64,000 nucleotides of DNA, taken from contig NZ_JACHIG010000012.1 of the NCBI RefSeq assembly GCF_014203095.1, positions 1 to 64,000 on the forward strand, read 5' to 3'. Origin of the DNA: Prosthecobacter vanneervenii (GTDB taxonomy: Bacteria; Verrucomicrobiota; Verrucomicrobiia; Verrucomicrobiales; Verrucomicrobiaceae). The notes beneath the pieces are model-generated. The model saw only the letters and a list, made by a program, of their open reading frames with translations, was not told where the DNA came from and did not search any database. Below are positions 17,817 to 26,700 of this stretch, piece by piece. The position numbers and the translations under genes are program-made. Positions within the stretch are counted from its first letter, which is position 1. Each line of letters opens with the position of its first letter.

Positions 17817-18845
17817 TTACGAGTAGCTGGCCTGCTGGCCCTTGATGTCGCGCTTCTTGATCCACGGCATCAGGCTGCGGAGGCGTGCGCCGGTCTTCTC
17901 GATCGGGTGCTTCTCGCCGTCTTTCAGCAGCTTGTTGAACTTCTTGTAGCCCGTCTTCGTCTCGCGCACCCACTCCTTGGCAAACTTGCCGGTCTGGATG
18001 TCCTTCAGCGCTTCCTTCATGCGCTTCTTCACGGACTTGTCGATAATCTTCGGACCCACCTTCACGTCGCCCCACTTGGCGGTTTCGGAGATGGAGAAGC
18101 GCATGCCGGCGATGCCGGACTCGTTCATGAGGTCCACGATCAGCTTCAGCTCATGCAGGCACTCAAAGTAGGCCATCTCAGGAGAGTAGCCGGCTTCCAC
18201 CAGCACTTCAAAGCCAGCCTGCACCAGCGCGCTGGCGCCGCCGCAAAGAACGGTCTGCTCGCCGAAGAGGTCGGTTTCGGTTTCTTCCTTGAAGGTCGTT
18301 TCCAGCACGCCGCCGCGGGTGCCGCCGATGCCGTGCGCCCAGGCCAGAGCGATCTTCTTGGCCTGCTTGTCAGCGTTCTGGTAGATGGCGATCAGAGCAG
18401 GCACGCCCTTGCCTTCGGTATACTGGCGGCGCACGATGTGGCCGGGGCCCTTCGGAGCCACCATGATCACGTTCACGTCGGCAGGGACGGTGATCGTCTT
18501 GAAGTGGATGGCGAAGCCGTGGCTGAACAGCAGGGTCTTGCCCTTCACCAGGTTCGGCTTGATGTCCTTGTTGAAGACGTCCGGGATCTTGGTGTCCGGC
18601 ACGGCCACGAAGATCACGTCGGCTTTCTTCACGGCTTCAGCAGTGTCATAGACCTTCAGGCCCTTTTCTTCTGCCACCTTGCGGCTCTTGCTGCCAGGGT
18701 ACAGGCCGATGATCACGTTCACGCCGCTCTCTTTGAGGTTCAGGGCATGAGCGTGGCCTTGGGAGCCGAAGCCGATCACAGCGCAGGTCTTGCCTTTGAG
18801 CGGTGCAAGGCTGGCGTCTTTTTCAGTGTAGATTTTCGCGGGCAT
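17817..18845 (-). CDS. ilvC: Ketol-acid reductoisomerase
   Basis: The 342-aa enzyme converts acetolactate or acetohydroxybutyrate to the dihydroxy acid in valine/isoleucine synthesis, using NADPH and Mg. The N-terminal Rossmann domain has [13 protein letters not shown] (about 25-37); the helical domain has the metal ligands and [14 protein letters not shown] (about 194-207) and the [15 protein letters not shown] region. Length fits the short class I form. It stands apart from other ilv genes here. Confidence 0.97.
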   Translation of the reverse strand: MPAKIYTEKDASLAPLKGKTCAVIGFGSQGHAHALNLKESGVNVIIGLYPGSKSRKVAEEKGLKVYDTAEAVKKADVIFVAVPDTKIPDVFNKDIKPNLVKGKTLLFSHGFAIHFKTITVPADVNVIMVAPKGPGHIVRRQYTEGKGVPALIAIYQNADKQAKKIALAWAHGIGGTRGGVLETTFKEETETDLFGEQTVLCGGASALVQAGFEVLVEAGYSPEMAYFECLHELKLIVDLMNESGIAGMRFSISETAKWGDVKVGPKIIDKSVKKRMKEALKDIQTGKFAKEWVRETKTGYKKFNKLLKDGEKHPIEKTGARLRSLMPWIKKRDIKGQQASYS

Positions 18846-18971
18846 ATTAATTCTGGTTAGAGGGGTGCCGATACTGCTTCATAGGGGGGGCGGGGTCAAA
18901 CGGCTTTTTCCCGGCCCGGAAAGGCCGCCATTGACCGCCCCCGCCCCGTGCGTAGTCTCCGCGCCTCCAAT

Positions 18972-19682
18972 ATGAAACCCACCATCGCTCTGCTCTGCGC
19001 CGCACTTGCTGCCGCCTCCCTCACCCAAGCTCAGGAAGTAAAGCCCGCCCAGCAGGCCGAAGCCCCCCCCGCAGCAGGACCCGTACCCATGGACAAAGTC
19101 AGCTATTTCATCGGCCGAAACCTCGGCGGAAACTTCAAGGAACAAGGCATCGCCATCGACACCACCGCCCTCGTCGAAGGCATCAAGTCCGCCACCAGTG
19201 GTGACAAGCCCAAGTACTCCCAGGAGGAGCTCATGGCCGCCATGCAGGCCTTCGAAGCCAGCATGCAGGCCAAGGCCGCCAAGCGTGGCGACGACGCCAA
19301 GGCCGCCAGCGAAAAATTCCTCGCCGAAAACGGCAAGCGCAAAGGCGTCACCACCACCGCCAGCGGCCTCCAGTATGAAATCATCAAGGAAGGCACCGGC
19401 GCCAAGCCCGTCGCCACCGACAAGGTGAACGTCCACTACCACGGCACCCTCACCAACGGCAAGGTGTTCGACAGCTCCGTCGAGCGCGGCATGCCCATCA
19501 CCTTCGGCGTGCAGGAAGTCATCAAAGGCTGGACCGAAGCCCTCCAGCTCATGCCCGTTGGCTCCAAGTGGAAGATCTTCCTTCCCTCCACCCTCGCCTA
19601 CGGTGAGAACGGCGCAGGTGGCGACATCGGCCCCAACGAAGCTCTCGTCTTCGAAGTCGAGCTCCTCGGCATCGTGAAGTAA
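18972..19682 (+). CDS. Exported FKBP-type peptidyl-prolyl isomerase
   Basis: The 236-aa protein has a signal peptide (1-19), a Mip/FkpA-like helical dimerisation domain (about 40-125, starting KVSYFIGRNLGGNFKEQGI) and a C-terminal FKBP domain with VNVHYHGTLTNGKVFDSS and VIKGWTEALQLMPVGSKWKIFLPSTLAYG. It catalyses cis-trans proline isomerisation in the periplasm and probably acts as a folding helper. ATG 18972 is chosen for the signal peptide. A clear terminator follows. Confidence 0.93.
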   Translation: MKPTIALLCAALAAASLTQAQEVKPAQQAEAPPAAGPVPMDKVSYFIGRNLGGNFKEQGIAIDTTALVEGIKSATSGDKPKYSQEELMAAMQAFEASMQAKAAKRGDDAKAASEKFLAENGKRKGVTTTASGLQYEIIKEGTGAKPVATDKVNVHYHGTLTNGKVFDSSVERGMPITFGVQEVIKGWTEALQLMPVGSKWKIFLPSTLAYGENGAGGDIGPNEALVFEVELLGIVK

Positions 19683-19709
19683 TCACTTCCATCCATAGTC
19701 ATCTTTGAA

Positions 19710-19737
19710 GGGCGATCCGCGCAGGATCGCCCTTTTT
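19710..19737 (+). terminator. FKBP gene terminator
   Basis: GGGCGATC (19710-19717) pairs with GATCGCCC (19725-19732), followed by five Ts. It lies 27 bp after the FKBP stop. Confidence 0.9.
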
Positions 19738-19780
19738 CGTGCCGTTTGTTGCCATCCCTTCCGGCCATCCTCACACGCCC

Positions 19781-20878
19781 ATGCCCGACTCCACCACTCC
19801 AGCGCCCACGCGTCTCCTATCCCTCGATGCCCTGCGCGGTTTCGACATGTGCTGGATCCTCGGCCTCTCGTCGGTCCTCACCCAGGTGCTCAATCGCACC
19901 TTCCCCAGCAACGAGACAGTGGCAGATCTCGCCGCGCAGTTCACTCACGTAAAGTGGGACGGCTTCCGCTTCTACGACCTCATCTTTCCCCTCTTCCTCT
20001 TCCTTGCCGGAGTCTCCCTTGCCATCGCAGTCCCTCGGCGCGTGCAGCGGGAAGGCCGCATCTCCGCGCTGCGTCACCTGCTCTCACGTGCAGTCACTCT
20101 CGTGGTGCTCGGCGTCATCTTCTCCGGCGGCATGAGAGACGGCTGGGACCACATTCGCTGGCTCGGCGTGCTTCAGCGCATCGGCATCGCCTCCGCCGCA
20201 GCGGGCATCCTCTCCCTCTGGCTCAAGCCTCGTGGCCTCATCGTGGCCGCCGCATCTCTTCTCCTCGGCTACTTCCTGCTGCTGCGCTTCGTCCCCGCAC
20301 CTGGCATCGGTGCAGGAAACTTCGCCGAAGGCATGAACCTCACCAACTACCTCGACAGCATCTGGCTCCCTGGCCGCAAATACGACGGCGACCACGACCC
20401 CGAAGGCATCCTCAGCACCCTGCCCGCCATCGCCACCGCACTGCTCGGCCTCCTCGCTGGAAAATGGATCACCTCAGACACCGCCCCCTCACGCAAAGCC
20501 GGCGGCCTCATCATCTCCGGCCTCATCCTATTGGCGCTCGGCTGGGCCTGGCATCCCTTCTTTCCCATCATCAAAAAGATCTGGTCCTCCAGCTTCGTCC
20601 TCGTCGCCGCAGGCTGGAGCGCCATCCTCCTCGGCACCTTCTACTTCATCGTCGATGTTCTCGGTTTCCGTCGCGGCCTCGCCCCCTTCCTCTGGGTCGG
20701 CTCCAATCCCATCGCCCTCTACCTCTGCTCCGGCTTCGGCTTCTTCCGCACCCTCAGCGAGCGCCTCGTCACCAAAACTCCCCCGCCCTACGACTGGATC
20801 CCCGCCGCCACGACCTTCCTCATCATGCTCGCCACCGCCCGCTGGCTGCATCAAAGAAAGATCTTCCTCAAGGTTTGA
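19781..20878 (+). CDS. HGSNAT-like membrane acyltransferase (DUF5009/YeiB-type)
   Basis: The 365-aa membrane protein opens with RLLSLDALRGFDMCWI, the signature of the heparan-alpha-glucosaminide N-acetyltransferase-like family, and has about ten predicted helices with conserved FPLFLFLAGVSLA and the RIGIAS segment. Relatives transfer acetyl groups across the membrane onto sugars; this member's substrate is unknown. A GTG at 19739 lies just past the preceding terminator, but ATG 19781 fits the family start better. Confidence 0.82.
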   Translation: MPDSTTPAPTRLLSLDALRGFDMCWILGLSSVLTQVLNRTFPSNETVADLAAQFTHVKWDGFRFYDLIFPLFLFLAGVSLAIAVPRRVQREGRISALRHLLSRAVTLVVLGVIFSGGMRDGWDHIRWLGVLQRIGIASAAAGILSLWLKPRGLIVAAASLLLGYFLLLRFVPAPGIGAGNFAEGMNLTNYLDSIWLPGRKYDGDHDPEGILSTLPAIATALLGLLAGKWITSDTAPSRKAGGLIISGLILLALGWAWHPFFPIIKKIWSSSFVLVAAGWSAILLGTFYFIVDVLGFRRGLAPFLWVGSNPIALYLCSGFGFFRTLSERLVTKTPPPYDWIPAATTFLIMLATARWLHQRKIFLKV

Positions 20879-21691
20879 TCGAAGCAGAATCGCCATATCA
20901 ACCACGCCGAAGCAGCCGCCCCATTTGGAGTGCGGTCGCGGAGCGAGGAACGAGCGCAGCTACCGCTTTCGGCGTGCCAGCCTGCCTGCACATTCCACAA
21001 AACACCCAAAGGCGGGAGCGGACAATGGTTTCGCCAGCACGACGGCCAGCACAGAATCAAAGCTCACCGGGAATCCCTCCACAACCATATCTCCGCGTTC
21101 ATGTCCCCGCGAATGAACCTGCAGTCCAAATCCCCGCCTCAGAAATCTTTTCCCAGCCCCTGATTGTCCGAATGTCTGATCGTCTCGTTGCCTGGTTTCT
21201 CGCAACCACTGCCAACAAAGCCCCCTTCCGGCCAGCTAGACCTGTTCTCGAAAAGATTGTCATAATGAACCGGCGAGCGCAGCGGCCCCAGTGGCAAGGC
21301 GGGAGCGCCGCCTGCTATTTGAAGATAACAGGCAAGCGACTAACGCAGCCAATGGGGCCGCTCCGCCGTCAGGGCAATGTGACAAGATTTTTGAGAGTTG
21401 GTCTAACACTCCCCATTCCATCTGCCTTATACTTTTGCACGCGGCTCTGGGCTCCCGGAAGGGAGCAGAGAGATTAGCCGGTGGTGAAGCGAAACCGCGA
21501 AGCGGTGCAGCGAGAACCACCGGGCTGCCACAGGCATCACGCATATCTAAAGGCCGCATGCCGGAGGTATGCGAGAAGCCTTCACCCACCCAGCGCTCGC
21601 ATAAAATCTGCACGCCCCTCTCGCATATGGACCACCTAGGCCTGCCCATTCAGGCGCCAAACAATTGCAGTAAAAGCCCGCCAACTAGCGC
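20879..21691. other. Gene desert with hairpins
   Basis: Over 800 bp without a credible gene. It contains the 13-mer GCGAGGAACGAGC (20943-20955), shared with 7946-7958, a long imperfect hairpin (21271-21368), CTCCCGGAAGGGAG (21453-21466) and an 8-bp inverted repeat CCGGTGGT/ACCACCGG (21478-21485 with 21516-21523). The frames that cross it lack domain patterns. It may be decayed sequence. Confidence 0.5.
21271..21368. repeat. Long imperfect hairpin
   Basis: Nested arms are visible: CGGCG (21271-21275) with CGCCG (21364-21368), AGCGGCCCCA (21281-21290) with TGGGGCCGCT (21353-21362), and an inner stem GCCTGCTAT (21309-21317) with ATAACAGGC (21324-21332). Together they fold about 98 nt into one rod. 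Function unknown. Confidence 0.6.
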
Positions 21692-22006
21692 TGCGGTGCT
21701 TTCTTCGACCATCAGCCCACGACCGAGAGCACCGTCAAACCCACCAGCGAGTGGAACCACATGCCCCCAAAAGCTCAAGGCTCGAGAATGACCGTCGTGC
21801 TCAACGGCAAAGTCGTGGACGAGATCGACCTTACGACGCTGAAGGATGGCGAGATAACTCCCGACGGCTCTGCGATGCCGAAACGGCTCCCAGGCAAGCA
21901 GTGGTCCAAAATGCCACTCAAAGACCGCATAGGCTTCAATTGCAGACGTGCGGATGCTGGCATTGAGTTTCGGAAGGTGAAGCTGCTGCAGCTAGGATCG
22001 AGGTGA
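21692..22006 (+). pseudogene. 3' remnant of a 3-keto-disaccharide hydrolase (DUF1080) gene
   Basis: The frame reads SEWNHM, then GSRMTVVLNGKVVDE, LPGKQWSKMPLKDRIGF and ADAGIEFRKVKLLQL. These match in order the C-terminal strands of DUF1080 proteins (EWN..., a VxLNGxxV hairpin, GxIGFQ, IEFRNIKIxxL). Only about 100 residues remain, against roughly 200 or more in the intact domain; no signal peptide or N-terminal half is present upstream. A strong terminator follows 5 bp after the stop, as if the gene end was kept while the front was lost. An ATG at 21761 could still give an 81-aa peptide, but I judge it non-functional. Confidence 0.65.
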
Positions 22007-22011
22007 TATGA

Positions 22012-22041
22012 TGACTGCGGCTTAAGCCGCAGTCACTTTTT
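22012..22041 (+). terminator. Terminator of the DUF1080 remnant
   Basis: A perfect 24-bp palindrome (TGACTGCGGCTT and its complement, 22012-22035) is followed by CTTTTTC. It marks the old 3' end of the truncated gene. Confidence 0.85.
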
Positions 22042-22081
22042 CTGTCACCGTGGGGCATGTTTGGACCACTCATGGGCAGCA

Positions 22082-23524
22082 ATGAACACTCAGATGATAA
22101 ATCCCCCAGATGTCTCCGATGCCGAGCTTGTTGAACAATCTCGCGGAGGCGATGCCGCCGCGTTCGGCCTTTTGGTCGAGCGACATAAGTCGCTCGTTTA
22201 TTCGCTGGCGCTCGGCGCTTGCGGGGATTTGCATCACAGCGAGGACATCGCGCAGGAGGCGTTTGTGGGTGCGTGGCGGCAACTGGGCGCGTTAAAGGAG
22301 CCGGGGAAGTTCAGGTCATGGGTCTGCGGCATCGCGCAAAACATCGCGAAAAGCTCGATACGTCGAAATGACCGCACGCCGACGGCACGGGTGGACGGGG
22401 CAAGCGGCGAAGATTTGCAGGTCGAGGCTTCCACGCCTGCGGAGCATGCCATCGACAGCGAGGAGCGTACGATTCTGCTACGGCACCTCCTGGAGCTACC
22501 GGTGCTGTATCGCGAGCCGATGGTGCTCTTTTATCGGCAAAACGAATCCGTGATCTCTGTGGCGGAGGCGCTGGGGATTTCCGAGGATGCGGTAAAGCAG
22601 CGGCTGGCGCGAGGTCGCGCGATGCTAACGGAGCGGGTGGAACGTTCGCTAGGCAGTGTGCTTCGCACGTCGGGGCCCACAGCAGCATTCACGCTGGCCG
22701 TGATAGGTATTCTCGCTGCCAGCCCGGCAACAGCTTCGGCTGCTGCTGCCTCAGGCGCGGGTGCGAAGCTGGCAAAAAGCAGCGCGATAGGCGGTGCGGC
22801 GGCTTTGCCTCTCATCACTGGAGCGGCAGGCATGTGGAGTCTTTTCCGCTCGCAGACTCAATCGGCACGCACGCCGCGCGAGCATCGGTTTGCAGTTTGG
22901 ACGCTCGCTGGTGCCATACTCATAGGCTTGGCCGTTGCGCTGGTTTTCGGGCTGCGCGGAATTCGACTGATGGCGGGATCATCGTGGTTGGTGGCTGTGT
23001 CGTTTCTTGTGGGTGTGCTAATACAGTCAGCAAGTTTTGCTTTTGGGTTCTGGTATTACCACCGTCGTCAGATGATCCGGATAGCAGATGGTCTGAGTGC
23101 AGAGGCAGCAAGTTCCGTGTGGCGCATGGAGCCCGCTGACAAAGGTTTCTGGCCGGGTGTGATCGGATTCGCCGTGGTTTTAGGTTCAGCCTGCAATGTT
23201 CCACACTTCCTCGTCGTCTTGGGTTGGATGCGCACGCTGGTCATCGCCATGCCGCTCGCGCTGGCAGCAGTGGCTGTCGTTGCCCTTCTCCGCTGGCCGT
23301 GGGAGTGGCGACGAATTCTGATGGCTTTGATTGGCGCTTTGTTCCTTCAGTATGCCGGGCTCACTGCCTACATGTGGCAGCAGTGGTGCCAATCCAAGGA
23401 AGCCTGGCAGCACTCCATAGCGATCATAGCTATCCAATCGTTCTCTCTGGGCATATGGCTCGTCACCTTAATCGGATGCCACCTTTACTGGCGATGGGAA
23501 AAGTGGGGCAAAACCTCTCTCTGA
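22082..23524 (+). CDS. ECF sigma factor fused to a multi-helix membrane domain
   Basis: About 480 aa. Residues 10-170 form an ECF sigma-70 factor: region 2 with SLVYSLALGACGDLHHSEDIAQEAF and region 4 with LPVLYREPMVLFYRQ followed by EALGISEDAVKQRLARGR. After residue 185 comes a hydrophobic Ala/Gly segment and then about six predicted membrane helices to the C-terminus (WTLAGAILIGLAVALVFG and others). A sigma factor tethered to the membrane could be controlled by its own C-terminal domain. No anti-sigma gene is adjacent. The start may be 22061 or 22082; neither has a strong ribosome-binding site. Confidence 0.82.
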   Translation: MNTQMINPPDVSDAELVEQSRGGDAAAFGLLVERHKSLVYSLALGACGDLHHSEDIAQEAFVGAWRQLGALKEPGKFRSWVCGIAQNIAKSSIRRNDRTPTARVDGASGEDLQVEASTPAEHAIDSEERTILLRHLLELPVLYREPMVLFYRQNESVISVAEALGISEDAVKQRLARGRAMLTERVERSLGSVLRTSGPTAAFTLAVIGILAASPATASAAAASGAGAKLAKSSAIGGAAALPLITGAAGMWSLFRSQTQSARTPREHRFAVWTLAGAILIGLAVALVFGLRGIRLMAGSSWLVAVSFLVGVLIQSASFAFGFWYYHRRQMIRIADGLSAEAASSVWRMEPADKGFWPGVIGFAVVLGSACNVPHFLVVLGWMRTLVIAMPLALAAVAVVALLRWPWEWRRILMALIGALFLQYAGLTAYMWQQWCQSKEAWQHSIAIIAIQSFSLGIWLVTLIGCHLYWRWEKWGKTSL

Positions 23525-23739
23525 CCAGCCGTGGGTCAAGGCATGAAGTGTAGCGACGAGAGCACCTTGGTGCAGCCCTATAGGCTGTGTTAATCAGATT
23601 CAACCACACGCACCCTGATTCAGCTCAAGAATCCAGAAACGAAAACATGTGCCTGATATAGGACTCAGGCGCTGACAATTCCCTGACGCATTCTGCAAGC
23701 TCCAGCACGTAGCTATGATCAGGTGGTGCAACACCGCCC

Positions 23740-26700
23740 TCACTTCCCACCCGCCCACTTCACCGCATTCGTCAAAATCTGCTGATACGGCTTCAGGTCA
23801 TGCACCCGCGCATCATGCCCCAGCGCGATGCCCACCACCCGTGCCTTCGGGTGCTCCGTGATCCACACGCTCGGATGCGACGCCTTGTACTTGTCGCTCG
23901 GGCTCGTCTCCGCCAGCACGGTGATCTTCGCGGTACCCGCCGGGATCTTGTCCGGCTCTGCATTCACATAATACAGCTCGTCCTCCACCGTGAAGCTCGC
24001 AGGCACTCCCGCCATGATCGCGTGCTCCGCCTTCACCGCCTTCACATCAAACGGATGAATCTTGTCATGACCGCGCGCACCACCGCCCACGATCTGCGCA
24101 TTCAGCTCCGGCCATCCGCCAAAACCATACCACGTGCCAGGATGCAGCATGATAATCCCCTTGCCCGCCGCCGCGAAATCAAACAGCGCCTTGCGATACG
24201 CCGCCGTGTCGAAAAATTTCCGGTTCACGCTGATCACCGCCACATCCGCATTCGCCAGCTCCGCTGCCGCCTGATCACGGTCTTCCGTATAGTGCACCGT
24301 AAATCCGGCGCTCTTCAGCGTCGCCACATCCGTCTCGCCAAAGAACTTCGCAAAGTTGTGCGATGACCCGCCGCCGATGACGAGCACCTTCGTCTTTCCG
24401 GCCTCCCACTGCACCGGAGTCGCAGCCACCAACGGCCCGTCGCCTTTGCCACCTTCCTTCGGCCCGGCCTCTGCCGCACCACCGGCCTGCGCATTGGCTT
24501 TGGGCTTCGCCGCTGCCTCCACTTTCGCCGGCTCCGTGCTCGCGGTGATCGCCACCGTGCACGGCGTCACGATGCTGCCGCTCGTCTCCAGCGTGATCTT
24601 CTTCAGCGCGCCCTTCTTCTTCAGATTGATCGCGAAACAACGCAGCTGTCCGCGCCGTGTGAAGTCGCCCGCATCATCACTCAGCGGCACCTCAGCCTTG
24701 CCGATGTAATCGGCAAAGTGCTCTCCATTTTTCAGCACGATGCTCTCCTTGTCGCCGTCGGCATAATCAACATGCACCGTCATCGCCGGCTGTCCGCGTG
24801 CCTTGTCCCCGCCAAACGGCCAGCCCCAGCCGGCCACACCGCCCAGGAAGTGCAGGCTCGCGGCGGTGGTGTTCATGGCGATCTCCACCTTCTCAGGAAA
24901 ATTCGCCGCCGGAGTCCCTTTGCCACCGCCCTTGAGGGCGATCAGGCTCGCCCCAGTCTGCGACTTCTCAGGGTCCATCACAAAAAACGGCACGCCATGC
25001 ACCGTCACGTTGCCAAACTTGTGCAGCGTCACCGTCTCGTCCTTGGAATCCTCCTTCGCAAAAATGCCGCTGCGGCTGTCCGCATTGTAAGCCGTGCGCA
25101 GGTCCACCACCCGGAACTTCTGCTCCCCTCCGCAGATGAAGGCCAGAATGTCGCGGATGTTCTCCGCCCCCAGTCCTTCCAGCCCTTCCGGCATCAGGCT
25201 CCGACGTGTGTTTTCCCGCGTCGCGATGTCCGCCTTCTTGATCTCAAAATCACCACCCTGATTCCGCAGCGTCAGGCTCGCCTGGTTTTCCGTGATGATC
25301 ACCCCTGCCAGCGTTTCGCCTTTTTTTGTGGTGATGTTCCAAGCCCAGAAGCTCGGATCCACTTCGCGGTTCGGGTCCACAATGTGCACCAGCAGTTCCG
25401 CCGGTCCATGTGCCCCCATGCCCGTGAGCTGCGGCCCCACATCACGCAGCCCCACATCTCCCAGCTTGTGGCACACAGCACACGCGGCAGTGAACATCGC
25501 CTTGCCCTTGACCGCATCCCCCGGCTTCTCCACCTCCGGCGTCAGCTGCGCGATCAGCTCGTTCTTCGCCTTCGCGTTCGGGCTCAGCTTGTCAATCATC
25601 GCATTCGCCTGCTTCGCCACCTGCTTGTTCGGATGCGTCCGCAGACGCGCAATGTTCCCCGGCCCGATCTCCTTCGGATCAATCTTCCCGTTCTGAATCG
25701 CTCCCAGCAGTGCCAGCGACGCCTCAGGCCGCTTCAAGATCGCATCAAACGCCTGCGTCCGCAGTTCGGGCTTCAGCCCGTTCAAGTTCGCTACCAGATC
25801 GGTGACACTGCCCTTCTCATCCATCGCTGTGATGATTGCAGCCTGCAGCGCGTTGGGAGAATCCGTACGGGACAGCACGCCAGCCACCTGCCGGCTCGCA
25901 TCGCCACCGATTCCGACCAAGGCTTTGGCAGCCGTGATGCGGTCCGCGATGGCAGCTCCTTTGTCCTCCAGCTTGGACGTCAGACTCGCAATCTGCGCCT
26001 TCACCTCGGCCGCCAGCGCCCCCGCCTTGTCCCACTTCACCACCAGCGGCAACGCCGCTGCCGCAAGCCCAGGCTGCGCGAGTAGCTTCTTCAAAGAAGC
26101 CGTCAGCTCTGGTGTAAGCGCAGGCACATCATTCAACTGCTGCGCGAGGCCCTGAAGGATGATGATTTTCAGCGCATCAGCTTTAGAGTTAGCACAAGCA
26201 ACAACCAGTGTCTCTGCCGATCTGGCTGACGGAATCAAAGCGTTCACGAGTTGTTCGACTCCTGCCGGAGCCGCAAGCGCCTCGGTGATGACTTCCTCTG
26301 CATGATCAGCCGTAGCGGCGATGACGGCAGAGCGCGTCCAATCGTTGGTTGCTGATGCAAACACCTTCAACGCTTCAGCCACGACTTTAGAGGCTCCGGA
26401 TGTTTTGAGTCCAGCTTCAATCGTTTGATAAAGATCTTCTGGCGACAATTTCGTTCCAAATGTTCCCAATCCGTCTATCAGGACGTCCTGCTCCAGCGGC
26501 TTTTCATCGGATGGACGAAGTGCATGTTCGACTCGGGCAAGAGCGATTCGTTGAGCCTCCTCTTGCGGAGTAAGGACACGGTTGCTGGCGTTCACCTTTG
26601 AAATGAGCCCTGCAACCCGAGTTTTGGCTTCGTCGTAAGTCAGTTTCGAATCCAGAAGCCGAAGCGCCGTCTGTCTCGCCGGGCCATTGGGTGAAGTGCC

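Noticed and set aside
21271..21440. Possible integron attC-like site
   Set aside because: Hairpin arms are present, but the paired RYYYAAC and GTTRRRY end boxes are not, and no integrase is in the window.
19705..21477. 590-aa plus frame over the HGSNAT-like gene and gene desert
   Set aside because: Arg/His/Pro-rich out-of-frame translation; it ignores a terminator at its start and shows no fold.
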